This document shows positions 27,754 to 35,942 of a stretch of 59,239 nucleotides of DNA, piece by piece. The stretch spans positions 1 through 59,239 of the forward strand of contig NZ_JNXT01000052.1 of the NCBI RefSeq assembly GCF_000716675.1, read 5' to 3'. Positions within the stretch are counted from its first letter, which is position 1; each line of letters opens with the position of its first letter. The DNA is from Streptomyces alboflavus. GTDB taxonomy: Bacteria > Actinomycetota > Actinomycetes > Streptomycetales > Streptomycetaceae. The notes under the pieces were generated by a model. The model saw only the letters and a list, made by a program, of their open reading frames with translations, was not told where the DNA came from and did no database searches. The translations under genes and the position numbers were made by a program.

Positions 27754-28899
27754 TCAGGGGTGCAGGACCACCAGGTCGTCGCGGTGCACCACTTCGCGCT
27801 CGTAGGCGGGGCCGAGTTCGCGGGCCAGCTCGCGGGTGGAGCGGCCGAAGAGGCGCGGCAGTTCCTTGGCGTCGAAGTTCACCAGGCCGCGGGCGACGGC
27901 GCGCCCCGTGGTGTCGCGCAGCTCGACCGGGTCGCCCGCGATGAACTCGCCCTCGACCGCGGCGATCCCCGCGGGCAGGAGCGACTTGCGGCCCTCGACG
28001 ACCGCCCGGACCGCCCCGTCGTCGAGGGTGAGGGAGCCACGGGGCGCGGAGGCGTGCTGGAGCCACAGGAGGCGGTCCGCGGAGCGGCGTCCGGTGGGGT
28101 GGAAGTAGGTGCCGGTGTCGCGGCCCGCGAGGGCGTCGGCGGCCTGGCTGGCGGAGGTGAGGACGACGGGGATGCCGGCCGCGGCGGCGATCCTGGCGGC
28201 CTCGACCTTGGTGACCATGCCGCCGGTGCCCACGCCCGCCTTGCCCGCGCTGCCGATCTTCACGTGCTCGATGTCGGCGGGGCCCGCGACCTCGGCGATG
28301 CGCGCGGTGCCCGCGGCCGCGGGGTCGCCGTCGTACAGGCCGTCGACGTCCGACAGGAGCACCAGGAGGTCGGCGCGGACCAGGTGGGCGACGAGGGCGG
28401 CGAGGCGGTCGTTGTCGCCGAAGCGGATCTCGTCGGTGGCGACCGTGTCGTTCTCGTTGACGACGGGCAGGGCGCCCATGGCGAGGAGCTTGTCGAGGGT
28501 GCGCGAGGCGTTGCGGTGGTGGGCGCGGCGGCTGGTGTCGTCGGTGGTGAGCAGGACCTGGCCGACGCGGACGCCGTAGCGCGCGAAGGAGGCGGTGTAG
28601 CGGGCGACGAGGAGGCCCTGGCCGACGCTGGCGGCGGCCTGCTGGCGGGCCAGGTCCTTGGGGCGGCGGCGCAGGCCGAGGGGGGCGAGCCCGGCGGCGA
28701 TGGCGCCGGAGGAGACGAGCACGACCTCGCGCTCCCCTCCGCTGCGGCTCTTCGCCAGGACGTCCACGAGCGCGTCCACGCGGTCCGCGTCGAGCCCGCC
28801 CGACGCGGTGGTCAGGGACGACGACCCCACCTTCACGACGACCCGGTGGGCCCCCGCGACGTCCGCCCGTCCCTTTGCCCCTGTCACGGCCCTTGTCAC
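27754..28899 (-). CDS. proB: Glutamate 5-kinase
   Basis: 381 aa from GTG 28899, with GGGGAAG upstream; GTG 28884 is an alternative. An amino-acid kinase domain (VVVKVGSSSLTT, VLVSSGAIAAG, VNENDTVATDEIRFGDND, GSAGKAGVGTGGMVTKV) is followed by a C-terminal PUA domain (RGSLTLDDGAVRAVVEGRKS, FDAKELPRLFG). It phosphorylates glutamate in the first step of proline synthesis and is normally feedback-inhibited by proline at the NEND region. Confidence 0.97.
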   Translation of the reverse strand: MTRAVTGAKGRADVAGAHRVVVKVGSSSLTTASGGLDADRVDALVDVLAKSRSGGEREVVLVSSGAIAAGLAPLGLRRRPKDLARQQAAASVGQGLLVARYTASFARYGVRVGQVLLTTDDTSRRAHHRNASRTLDKLLAMGALPVVNENDTVATDEIRFGDNDRLAALVAHLVRADLLVLLSDVDGLYDGDPAAAGTARIAEVAGPADIEHVKIGSAGKAGVGTGGMVTKVEAARIAAAAGIPVVLTSASQAADALAGRDTGTYFHPTGRRSADRLLWLQHASAPRGSLTLDDGAVRAVVEGRKSLLPAGIAAVEGEFIAGDPVELRDTTGRAVARGLVNFDAKELPRLFGRSTRELARELGPAYEREVVHRDDLVVLHP

Positions 28900-29020
28900 G
28901 TACTTCCCCAATGGTCCCCATGTGCTGTGGACCAGCAATGTACGTGAGGACGCGGCCCGGGCGCCCGTGCGTTTCGCCGAACGGACCGGCGTCCGGAAGT
29001 ACAGGGGCCCTAAGTCGTCA

Positions 29021-29041
29021 AGAGGCCGAATTTCGGCCTCT
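29021..29041. promoter_or_regulatory. 21-bp perfect palindrome in the proB/wall-polymer-gene divergent region
   Basis: AGAGGCCGAA-T-TTCGGCCTCT is perfectly self-complementary. It lies between the divergent proB and the glycerophosphotransferase gene. It might be an operator for either gene; as an RNA hairpin it lacks a normal loop. Confidence 0.5.
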
Positions 29042-29090
29042 GGGTTCCGTTACCTTTGCCCCTTTATCCGGTGATTAGCGTCACGGAAGA

Positions 29091-29120
29091 TTGCTACCGA
29101 GGCACCCAGCGTCATACGGT
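29091..29120 (+). promoter_or_regulatory. Putative promoter of the glycerophosphotransferase gene
   Basis: TTGCTA (29091-29096), 18 bp, TACGGT (29115-29120): a fair HrdB-type promoter. The predicted start at about 29127 puts the tandem palindromes at about +5 to +45. Confidence 0.5.
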
Positions 29121-29131
29121 CAGGGGTCTTC

Positions 29132-29172
29132 CACTAATCCGGATGAGTGTCGACCACTTATCCGGATGGGTG
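29132..29172 (+). promoter_or_regulatory. Tandem palindromic operator-like sites
   Basis: Two 18-bp sites 23 bp apart: CACTAATCCGGATGAGTG (29132-29149) and CACTTATCCGGATGGGTG (29155-29172). Both fit CACT-N-ATCCGGAT-N-RGTG. The first is a perfect inverted repeat except at the two N positions; the second has one further mismatch. The spacing is about two helical turns, as for cooperative dimer binding. A looser TTATCCGG occurs at 29064. Confidence 0.65.
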
Positions 29173-29250
29173 TTGTCCGCACTCGCCGGACCCCGCACAG
29201 CCCCGCACCGCCCCCCCGTCCGTAACGCCCCCCGCCAGGAGCCCACGCCC

Positions 29251-31344
29251 GTGCCCTCCGCCGGACTCGCCCCCCGCCGCCGCGTCGTACAGCTCACCGC
29301 CCTGCTGTCGATGGTCGCGCTCTTCACGGCACAGCTCGTTTCCGCGCTCGTCCCGTACGTCCCGGTGTTCGTCGCCGCGGCGGCGGCGAACCTCGCGCTC
29401 GACATCTATCTGCAGTACAAGCAGCCGGGTCTGCTCTCCCTCCTGAGCAAGATCCGCTTCGATGTCACCGTCCGGCAGCTCCTGCGCGACATGCTGGTCC
29501 TCGTCGGCCTGCTGCGCATCGACGGCATCGAGCCGCTGGCCGAGCAGTCGCCGCTGACCGTCACGCTGCTCGCGTTCTACGCCCTGCACTTCTTCTGCCA
29601 GGCCGTCGCCGTCATGGTCCGCCGCGCCCGTACGCTGCCGATCGTCACGCGCAACATCGACGCCTCCGCGCTGCACCTGAGCGCCGCGCCGCCGCGCATC
29701 CTGGCCCGCCAGCAGGCCCGCCGCCTGCTCACGTTCTCGGTGCCCGCGACGGTCGGCCTGCTGCTCACCGCGGCCACCACCGACGCGTACTGGGGCGTCA
29801 TCGGACTCGGTGTCTCCGTCGTCCTGATGGGCGGCGGCGCCGCGTACCTGGCGACCTGGATGCTGCCGAAGAAGCGGGCGAAGAGCGACCAGGCCGTCAT
29901 GGAGTGGCTCGACCAGTGGCTGGCGGACTACAAGCCGACGGTCGCCATGTACTTCTCCGGCGGCACCACGTCCGCGTACCAGGCGAACATGTGGCTCTCC
30001 ACGCTCTCCCAGCTCGACGGCAACCCGCTGATCGTGCTGCGCGAGCGCTTCATGGTGCAGAAGATCGACTCCACGGACGTGCCGATCATCTGCTTCCCGA
30101 AGGTCGCCACGATGTTCTCCCTGGAGACGTCGACGCTGAAGATGATGCTGCACCCGGCGAACGCCGCGAAGACGTCCCAGGTCCTGCGCATCCCCTCGCT
30201 CAAGCACGCCTTCATCAACCACGGCGAGAGCGACAAGCTGTCGTCCTGCAACCCGTACGCGAAGGCGTACGACGAGGTGTGGGTCGCGGGTCCCGCGGCA
30301 CGCGACCGCTACCAGCTCGCCGACATCGGCGTCGACGACAAGGACGTGGTCGAGGTCGGCCGCCCCCAGCTCTCGCCGATCCGGCCGTACGCGGGCCCGC
30401 CCACGGGCGCGTACACGACCGTCCTGTACGCCCCGACCTGGGAGGGCTGGGACGGCAACCCCGGCAACACCTCGGTCGTCCTCGCCGGCGAGAACATCGT
30501 CCGGCACCTGCTCGCCGACCCGGCCGTGCGCCTCATCTACAAGCCGCACCCGATGACCGGCTCGCAGAACCCGGCCGCGGGTGCCGCCAACGAGCGCATC
30601 AAGGCCATGATCCGCGAGGCCGCCGCGAAGCGCTCCGGCGCCCGTCCCGGCCCCGAGGCCGCGGCCGAGCTCGCCGCCCGTACGGACGCGTTGAGCCTGC
30701 TCACCGCCAAGAAGTTCCGCAAGAGCGTGGACGAGCAGGAGCGCATGATGCTCCAGGGCGCGCCCGACGGCGACAGCCGGGCCGCGATCGCCGAGGCGAC
30801 CGCCGCGTGGGAGTCAGCGTACTGGGCCTCGCTGCCCGAGTGGGAGCACCAGATCGTCACCGAGTCCCGCCCGGCGATCTTCTCCTGCTTCAACCAGGCC
30901 GACCTGCTGATCAGCGACGTCTCCTCGGTCGTCTCGGACTGGCTGAGCAGCGAGAAGCCGTACGCCGTGGCCAACACCTCCGGGCTGAGCGAGACGGACT
31001 TCCGCACCGGCTTCCCGACGGTGCGGGCCGCGACGGTCCTCGCGCCCGAGGCGGACGGCGTGCCCGCCCTCCTGGAGGCCGTGCGCACCCCCGAGAAGGA
31101 CGCGTACGCGGAGGCCCGCGCCGAGCTGAAGGAGCACCTCCTCGGCCCGTCCGACCCGCCCTCCATCGTCCGCTTCAACGCCGCGGCCCTGGCCCTGTCC
31201 GCCAAGTCCGACGCCCGCCGCGCCCGCGCCGCCGCCCGCCAGGAGGCGGAGATCCCGGCCCAGCGCGACGAGTCCACGGACACGGTGGACGCGGCGGAGG
31301 CCGCGATGGACGCGGACCCGGCGGAGGAGCTGGAGTCGGCGTAG
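29251..31344 (+). CDS. CDP-glycerol glycerophosphotransferase-like wall-polymer synthase
   Basis: 697 aa from GTG 29251, which has AGGAG 9 nt upstream; the frame is open from 29056 and ATG 29143 is an alternative. The N-terminal about 210 residues hold several membrane helices. The C-terminal part is the TagF-like Glyphos_transf domain: FINHGESDKLSSCNPYAKAYD, VLYAPTWEGWDGN, LIYKPHPMTGS, and SDVSSVVSDWLSSEKPYAV near the end. TagF-type enzymes polymerise glycerol phosphate or related phosphodiester units for teichoic-acid-like polymers at the inner membrane face. Proteins of this type in the S. coelicolor syntenic region have been linked to spore-wall glycopolymer synthesis with MreB. The last 45 residues are Ala/Glu/Asp-rich. 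Confidence 0.88.
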   Translation: MPSAGLAPRRRVVQLTALLSMVALFTAQLVSALVPYVPVFVAAAAANLALDIYLQYKQPGLLSLLSKIRFDVTVRQLLRDMLVLVGLLRIDGIEPLAEQSPLTVTLLAFYALHFFCQAVAVMVRRARTLPIVTRNIDASALHLSAAPPRILARQQARRLLTFSVPATVGLLLTAATTDAYWGVIGLGVSVVLMGGGAAYLATWMLPKKRAKSDQAVMEWLDQWLADYKPTVAMYFSGGTTSAYQANMWLSTLSQLDGNPLIVLRERFMVQKIDSTDVPIICFPKVATMFSLETSTLKMMLHPANAAKTSQVLRIPSLKHAFINHGESDKLSSCNPYAKAYDEVWVAGPAARDRYQLADIGVDDKDVVEVGRPQLSPIRPYAGPPTGAYTTVLYAPTWEGWDGNPGNTSVVLAGENIVRHLLADPAVRLIYKPHPMTGSQNPAAGAANERIKAMIREAAAKRSGARPGPEAAAELAARTDALSLLTAKKFRKSVDEQERMMLQGAPDGDSRAAIAEATAAWESAYWASLPEWEHQIVTESRPAIFSCFNQADLLISDVSSVVSDWLSSEKPYAVANTSGLSETDFRTGFPTVRAATVLAPEADGVPALLEAVRTPEKDAYAEARAELKEHLLGPSDPPSIVRFNAAALALSAKSDARRARAAARQEAEIPAQRDESTDTVDAAEAAMDADPAEELESA

Positions 31345-31352
31345 CGCGGCCC

Positions 31353-31402
31353 GGGCGGCAGCCGTAAGCCCCTGCGGGGCTTCTCCCACCCGCCCACCCG
31401 TG
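31353..31402 (-). repeat. Inverted copy of the downstream tandem repeat
   Basis: Reading the minus strand here gives CACGGGTGGGCGGGTGGGAG then AAGCCCCGCAGGGGCTTACGG and CTGCCGCC. This matches the 3' part of the units at 31530-31849 in the opposite orientation, just after the stop of the glycerophosphotransferase gene. Confidence 0.75.
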
Positions 31403-31476
31403 ACTGTCGAACCCGGCTTGCCGCCGAGGGCAGTCCCGGGGGCGCGTAGCCCGTCGCCTCACGCCTGGAGACACGG

Positions 31477-31514
31477 CGAAGGCCCCGGAGCGAATCATCG
31501 CTCCGGGGCCTTCG
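31477..31514. terminator. Bidirectional terminator between convergent genes
   Basis: A perfect 17-bp stem CGAAGGCCCCGGAGCGA / TCGCTCCGGGGCCTTCG with an ATCA loop. It lies between the convergent wall-polymer gene and obg. Confidence 0.85.
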
Positions 31515-31529
31515 CTGTCGGCCGAGGGC

Positions 31530-31849
31530 CACGCTTCCACGGCGAGGCGGGTCCGACAGCCACGGGCGGGCGCAAGCCCCGCAGAGGCTTACGGCTGCCG
31601 CCCCACCCAAGGCCTCCGACCGCTGTCGGCCAAGGCCACGCTCCCACGGCGAGGCGGGTCCGACAGCCACCGCCGGGCGGGTGGGCGCAAGCCCCGCAGG
31701 GGCGACGGCTGCCGCCCCACCCAAGGCCTCCGACCGCTGTCAGCCAAGAGCCACGCTCCCACGGCGAGGCGGGTCCGACAGCCACGGGCGGGCGGGTGGG
31801 CGCAAGCCCCGCAGGGGCGACGGCTGCCGCCCCGCCCAAGGCCTCCGGC
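31530..31849. repeat. 107-115-bp tandem repeat, 3 copies, at the obg 3' end
   Basis: Copies begin at 31530, 31637 and 31752 with CACGCTTCCACGGCGAGGCG or CACGCTCCCACGGCGAGGCG. They continue through GGTCCGACAGCCAC, GCAAGCCCCGCAG(A/G)GGC, ACGGCTGCCGCC and AAGGCCTCCG. The last copy runs into the obg stop at 31850. No gene is supported in this 500-bp convergent interval; long minus-strand open frames across it are an effect of the repeat. Confidence 0.9.
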
Positions 31850-33298
31850 CTAGAAGGGCTTGAAGTCGTCGTACGCCTGCTCCGCCTCGTCCCGCTCCGC
31901 GTCGCGGTCCCTGCGGCGCTGTGCGGCCGGGCGGGGCGCCTCGAAGCGGTGGTCCTCGCCGCGCCGTCCGAGCATCTCCGCGCCCGCGGACATCGAGGGC
32001 TCCCAGTCGAAGACGACCGCGTTGTCCTCGGGGCCGATGGCCACGCCGTCGCCCGCGCGGGCCCCGGCCTTCATCAGCTCGTCCTCGACGCCGAGGCGGT
32101 TGAGCCGGTCCGCGAGGTAGCCGACGGCCTCGTCGTTGTTGAAGTCGGTCTGGCGCACCCAGCGCTCCGGCTTCTCGCCGCGCACGCGGTACACGGCCTC
32201 GCCCTCGTCCTCCTCGCGGGTGACGGTGAAGCCGGCGTCGTCCACGGCCTTGGGCCGGATGACGATGCGCGTGGCCTCTTCCTTGGGCTTGGCGGCCCGC
32301 GCCTCGGCGACGAACTCGGCGAGCGCGAAGGACAGCTCCTTGAGGCCCTTGTGGGCGACCGCGGACACCTCGAAGACGCGGTAGCCGCGCTCCTCCAGGT
32401 CGGGCCGCACCAGGTCGGCCAGGTCCTGCCCGTCGGGGATGTCGACCTTGTTGAGGACGACCAGGCGCGGCCGGTTCTCCAGGCCCGCGCCGTACTCCCG
32501 CAGCTCCGCCTCGATGACGTCGAGGTCGGAGACGGGGTCGCGGTCGGACTCCAGGGTGGCGGTGTCCAGGACGTGCACGAGGACGCTGCACCGCTCGACG
32601 TGGCGCAGGAACTCGAGGCCGAGGCCGCGGCCCTGGCTGGCGCCGGGGATGAGGCCGGGCACGTCGGCGATGGTGTAGACGGTGGAGCCCGCGGTGACGA
32701 CGCCGAGGTTGGGCACGAGCGTCGTGAACGGGTAGTCCGCGATCTTCGGCTTGGCGGCGCTGAGCACCGAGATCAGCGAGGACTTGCCCGCGCTCGGGTA
32801 GCCGACGAGCGCGACGTCCGCGACCGTCTTGAGCTCCAGGACGACATCGCCGCCCGTGCCGGGCTCACCGAGCAGCGCGAAGCCGGGCGCCTTGCGGCGG
32901 GCGGAGGCGAGCGCCGCGTTGCCGAGGCCGCCGCGGCCGCCCTGTGCGGCCACGTACGTGGTGCCGTGGCCGACGAGGTCCGCGAGGACGTTGCCCTGCT
33001 TGTCGAGGACGACGGTGCCGTCGGGGACGGGCAGGACCAGGTCCTGGCCGTCCTTGCCGGAGCGGTTGCCGCCCTCGCCGGGCTTACCGTTGGTGGCCTT
33101 GCGGTGCGGGCTGTGGTGGTAGTCGAGCAGCGTCGTCACGGACTGGTCGACCGTGAGGATGACGTCGCCGCCGCGGCCGCCGTTGCCGCCGTCGGGGCCG
33201 CCGAGCGGCTTGAACTTCTCACGGTGGACGGAGGCACAGCCGTGGCCTCCGCTACCCGCGGCGACATGCAGCTCGACGCGGTCCACGAAGGTGGTCAT
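31850..33298 (-). CDS. obg: Obg family GTPase
   Basis: 482 aa from ATG 33298 ([18 protein letters not shown]). A glycine-rich Obg fold (1-158) precedes the G domain with Walker [10 protein letters not shown], switch [13 protein letters not shown]3 DVPGLI, and NKVD. The C-terminal OCT domain ([36 protein letters not shown]) is followed by a charged tail. It is essential in ribosome assembly; in S. coelicolor Obg affects the onset of aerial growth. It is downstream of rplU-rpmA, separated by a hairpin. Confidence 0.97.
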   Translation of the reverse strand: MTTFVDRVELHVAAGSGGHGCASVHREKFKPLGGPDGGNGGRGGDVILTVDQSVTTLLDYHHSPHRKATNGKPGEGGNRSGKDGQDLVLPVPDGTVVLDKQGNVLADLVGHGTTYVAAQGGRGGLGNAALASARRKAPGFALLGEPGTGGDVVLELKTVADVALVGYPSAGKSSLISVLSAAKPKIADYPFTTLVPNLGVVTAGSTVYTIADVPGLIPGASQGRGLGLEFLRHVERCSVLVHVLDTATLESDRDPVSDLDVIEAELREYGAGLENRPRLVVLNKVDIPDGQDLADLVRPDLEERGYRVFEVSAVAHKGLKELSFALAEFVAEARAAKPKEEATRIVIRPKAVDDAGFTVTREEDEGEAVYRVRGEKPERWVRQTDFNNDEAVGYLADRLNRLGVEDELMKAGARAGDGVAIGPEDNAVVFDWEPSMSAGAEMLGRRGEDHRFEAPRPAAQRRRDRDAERDEAEQAYDDFKPF

Positions 33299-33373
33299 GG
33301 TGGGTGCCTCCAGTGACGAACGGCGCGAGCGCCGCATACGTAGGTACTAAATGTCTCAACTGCAACACGCGAA

Positions 33374-33415
33374 GGGCGGACCCGCTTCCCGGAAACCGGG
33401 AAGTGAGGTCCGCCC
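33374..33415 (-). terminator. Hairpin between rpmA and obg
   Basis: GGGCGGACC...CTTCCCGG-AAA-CCGGGAAG...GGTCCGCCC forms two stacked perfect stems with a small bulge. It probably reduces readthrough from the ribosomal genes into obg, or stabilises their mRNA 3' end. Confidence 0.7.
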
Positions 33416-33461
33416 TCGCGAAGAAAACCGCTCTACGGAGCCTTGAGCCCTGGGAAAGGGA

Positions 33462-33716
33462 TCAGGCGACCGGAACGATGTTCACGACCTTGCGGCCGCG
33501 GTGGGTACCGAACTCCACCGCACCGGCGTCCAGCGCGAACAGGGTGTCGTCCTTGCCGCGGCCGACGCCCGTGCCCGGGTGGAAGTGGGTGCCGCGCTGG
33601 CGGACCAGGATCTCACCGGCGTTGACGGTCTGACCGCCGAAGCGCTTCACACCGAGCCGCTGAGCATTGGAATCGCGCCCGTTCCGAGTGGACGATGCGC
33701 CCTTCTTGTGTGCCAT
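33462..33716 (-). CDS. rpmA: Ribosomal protein bL27
   Basis: 84 aa. [20 protein letters not shown] is the typical N-terminus reaching the peptidyl-transferase centre, followed by [11 protein letters not shown] and [10 protein letters not shown]. There is no cleavable N-terminal extension as in Firmicutes. It lies 14 bp after rplU and is co-transcribed. Confidence 0.98.
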   Translation of the reverse strand: MAHKKGASSTRNGRDSNAQRLGVKRFGGQTVNAGEILVRQRGTHFHPGTGVGRGKDDTLFALDAGAVEFGTHRGRKVVNIVPVA

Positions 33717-33730
33717 CTTGTCTCAGTCCC

Positions 33731-34051
33731 TTACTTCGCAGCCGTGGGGATGCCGGTGATCTTGATCGCCGTGTACTGCTGGCGGTGACCCTGCCGACGG
33801 CGGTAGCCGGTCTTGTTCTTGTACCGAAGGATGTCGATCTTGGCACCCTTGTGGTGGTCCACGACCTCGGCGGTGACCTTGATGCCGGCCAGGACCCACG
33901 GGTCGCTGGTCACGGCGTCGCCGTCGACAACGAGCAGGGTCGAGAGCTCGACCGTGTCGCCAACCTTGGCGGTGGAAATCTTGTCAACCTCAACGATGTC
34001 GTCGACAGCAACCTTGTGCTGGCGACCACCGCTGCGCACGATGGCGTACAC
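33731..34051 (-). CDS. rplU: Ribosomal protein bL21
   Basis: 106 aa from GTG 34051 ([20 protein letters not shown]), with GAGAGAGA upstream. The C-terminal signature is [12 protein letters not shown]. First gene of rplU-rpmA. The mRNA leader of about 150 nt contains a CGCGCC-ATC-GGCGCG hairpin and other inverted repeats that could mediate autoregulation; this is not shown by sequence alone. Confidence 0.98.
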   Translation of the reverse strand: MYAIVRSGGRQHKVAVDDIVEVDKISTAKVGDTVELSTLLVVDGDAVTSDPWVLAGIKVTAEVVDHHKGAKIDILRYKNKTGYRRRQGHRQQYTAIKITGIPTAAK

Positions 34052-34211
34052 GCGGATCTCTCTCTCGCTCGGAACGGGACCCCCGCAGTCCAGCCGCCCC
34101 GCGCCGATGGCGCGAACGGCCTCTCCCCGATGTCACGCGGAATTCCGTGCGATTTCCGGGAGGAATGAGGTTTACAGGGGTTGGGCGTGCATAGGAACAC
34201 GCCGACGGTCA

Positions 34212-34240
34212 AGGTTACGGGGCTCGCCCGGACGGGTCAA
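34212..34240 (-). promoter_or_regulatory. rplU-rpmA promoter
   Basis: On the minus strand TTGACC, exactly 17 bp, TAACCT: a near-consensus HrdB promoter. The predicted start is near 34205, giving a leader of about 150 nt before the rplU GTG. Confidence 0.8.
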
Positions 34241-34257
34241 ACCGGGTCCGCGCCGCC

Positions 34258-35622
34258 CTACCGGGTGGGCTTCTCGCCGTCCGGCGGCAGCGGCTTCACG
34301 CCCCGGCACAGATCGGTCTTGTCGCTGGTCCCCGGCCAGGCCACCTTCTTCACCCGGTCGAAGTGCCTGCGGTAGGTGTCGTGCACGGAGTCGTCGTCGA
34401 CCTTCACGATGACCTCGTCGTTCTCGCGCAGCGCGGGCGCCGTGTAGTTCTGCGAGCCGGTGAAGGAGACCTTGTTCCGCTTGCCGTCGTACACGCCGTC
34501 GATGAGGACGTACTTGCTGTGGATGATGTACGGCGTGGTCAGCTTCTGGCCGGGCACGAGCGGGTCCCGGTCGTCGTTGTAGCAGCGCAGCGAGGGGCCG
34601 CCGGGCTTGTGCAGGGCCTCCCAGGTGCCGGGGGTGCCGCCCTGGCTCTTGGCGGAGTCCGTCTCGGCGTACACCAGGTCCACCGCGCAGCCCGCCTTCT
34701 TCAGGGAGACCAGCTTCTCGGCGATCTGCTTGCGCGTGATCTTGAAGATGGAGGCGCGGACCTTGGTCTGCCGCTTCACGCCGTTGGCGTCCTTGTAGCT
34801 GCACGCGACGTTGTTGAGGACCGAGTACATGGTGTCGGTCTCGTTGACCGTGCCCTCGCGCGGGAAGAAGTACGCCTTGTACAGGCCGTTGCTGACCGTG
34901 CGGTAGTCCCAGTGCCGCCAGTCCTTGGCGACCATGTCGTCGAAGTAGTCGGCGAACGCGTCGTACATCGTCGGGTTGTCGGGGAGCAGCAGCGCGTCGT
35001 TGAAGAACTTGGTGTGCGCCGACGGCGTGGAGTTCGACGTGGTCTGTACGACGACGTCCCGGGCGCCCTTGACCTCGGAGAACAGCCAGAACTTGTTGTG
35101 CATGATCGACTTGCCGTGGCGCGGGTCGCCCAGGCAGGACTTGTCCGTGGGGCACAGCGCGACGAACGACGACTTGGCGCTGTTCGTGCCGAGGGAGCTC
35201 GCGAGCTTGGCGTACGAGGGGTTGTCCGGGCGGTCCGTGCGGCTCGTGGAGTCGAGCAGGATCTGTACGTTGACGCCGCGCGCGCGGGCGTTCAGGAGCG
35301 CGTCGACGACCGGGGCCTCCCACACGTGGTAGACGGCGACCTTGATGGTCGAGCCGGGCACGGCCGCGTCGGTGAGCTGGATCAGGCGGGTGCGGATCGC
35401 GTGCTGTGCCTCGTCCGTGCCGAGCGGGTCGTTGAAGACCGGGCCCTCGGTCCAGGTGGGTGTCGTGCCGGTGGGTCCTTCGGCGGGCGCGGCCCCGGCG
35501 ATGCCCGTGGCCTGCAGGCTCGCCGCCGAGAGCACGGTGGCGAGCGCCGCCGCCTGCCGTCCGCCCTTGACCTGTTTCACGGCGCGGTGGCGGCCCGTGC
35601 CTCTTCGGCGCAGCTGCGCCAT
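34258..35622 (-). CDS. Secreted phospholipase D-family protein
   Basis: 454 aa from ATG 35622, with GGAGG 8 nt upstream. The basic N-terminus is followed by a Sec-type signal (ALATVLSAASLQATGIAGAA). Two PLD repeats follow. The first has IMHNKFWLFSEVKGARD, where HxK is kept but the usual Asp four residues on is Ser. The second is a full HxKxxxxD in IIHSKYVLID with GSQNYT. Paired Cys suggest extracytoplasmic disulfides. Possible roles are a secreted phosphodiesterase or phospholipase; the imperfect first HKD leaves activity uncertain. The rplU promoter lies just downstream of its stop. Confidence 0.85.
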   Translation of the reverse strand: MAQLRRRGTGRHRAVKQVKGGRQAAALATVLSAASLQATGIAGAAPAEGPTGTTPTWTEGPVFNDPLGTDEAQHAIRTRLIQLTDAAVPGSTIKVAVYHVWEAPVVDALLNARARGVNVQILLDSTSRTDRPDNPSYAKLASSLGTNSAKSSFVALCPTDKSCLGDPRHGKSIMHNKFWLFSEVKGARDVVVQTTSNSTPSAHTKFFNDALLLPDNPTMYDAFADYFDDMVAKDWRHWDYRTVSNGLYKAYFFPREGTVNETDTMYSVLNNVACSYKDANGVKRQTKVRASIFKITRKQIAEKLVSLKKAGCAVDLVYAETDSAKSQGGTPGTWEALHKPGGPSLRCYNDDRDPLVPGQKLTTPYIIHSKYVLIDGVYDGKRNKVSFTGSQNYTAPALRENDEVIVKVDDDSVHDTYRRHFDRVKKVAWPGTSDKTDLCRGVKPLPPDGEKPTR

Positions 35623-35829
35623 GGTGCATCCCTCCCCTGACCCGGCGCGCGGTCTCCCCACGGCACGCCGGTGTCCCGTCCTCACGGTCGGCTCTGCCGG
35701 CCGACTCTTCGTCAACTCTTCACGACAACAAACCGCATGAGTCTTACAGGCAAAGCCTCGACGATCCAAGTGGGGGGTGAAAACGCCGCATTGACGGCGC
35801 CGACCCGGCACCGTGCGCGCGGACGCGCC

Positions 35830-35869
35830 GGTGCCCCCGGTACGGCGAACTCGCCGTGCCGGGGGCACC
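35830..35869 (-). terminator. Hairpin downstream of rne (distal)
   Basis: GGTGCCCCCGG-T-ACGGCG-AACT-CGCCGT-G-CCGGGGGCACC, an almost perfect 17-bp stem. Confidence 0.7.
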
Positions 35870-35903
35870 GTTGCTGCGGTGACGCCCCACGACGTCAGCC
35901 GGT

Positions 35904-35930
35904 GCGTCCGGCCGTGTCACGGCCGGACGC
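35904..35930 (-). terminator. Hairpin downstream of rne (proximal)
   Basis: GCGTCCGGCCG-TGTCA-CGGCCGGACGC, a perfect 11-bp stem 12 bp beyond the rne stop. Confidence 0.75.
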
Positions 35931-35942
35931 GTCGGACCGGCC

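Larger units (their letters stand above)
35623..35942. other. Intergenic region between rne and the PLD gene
   Basis: 320 bp without a gene. Contains the two rne-proximal hairpins listed separately. An AT-richer stretch at 35705-35765 (TTCGTCAACTCTTCACGACA) probably includes the PLD-gene promoter, but hexamers are not clear. Confidence 0.5.

Noticed and set aside
31530..31849. CRISPR array or coding repeat protein
   Set aside because: Repeat units of 107-115 bp are contiguous without spacers, and the minus-strand frame over them is low complexity and periodic only because of the DNA repeat.
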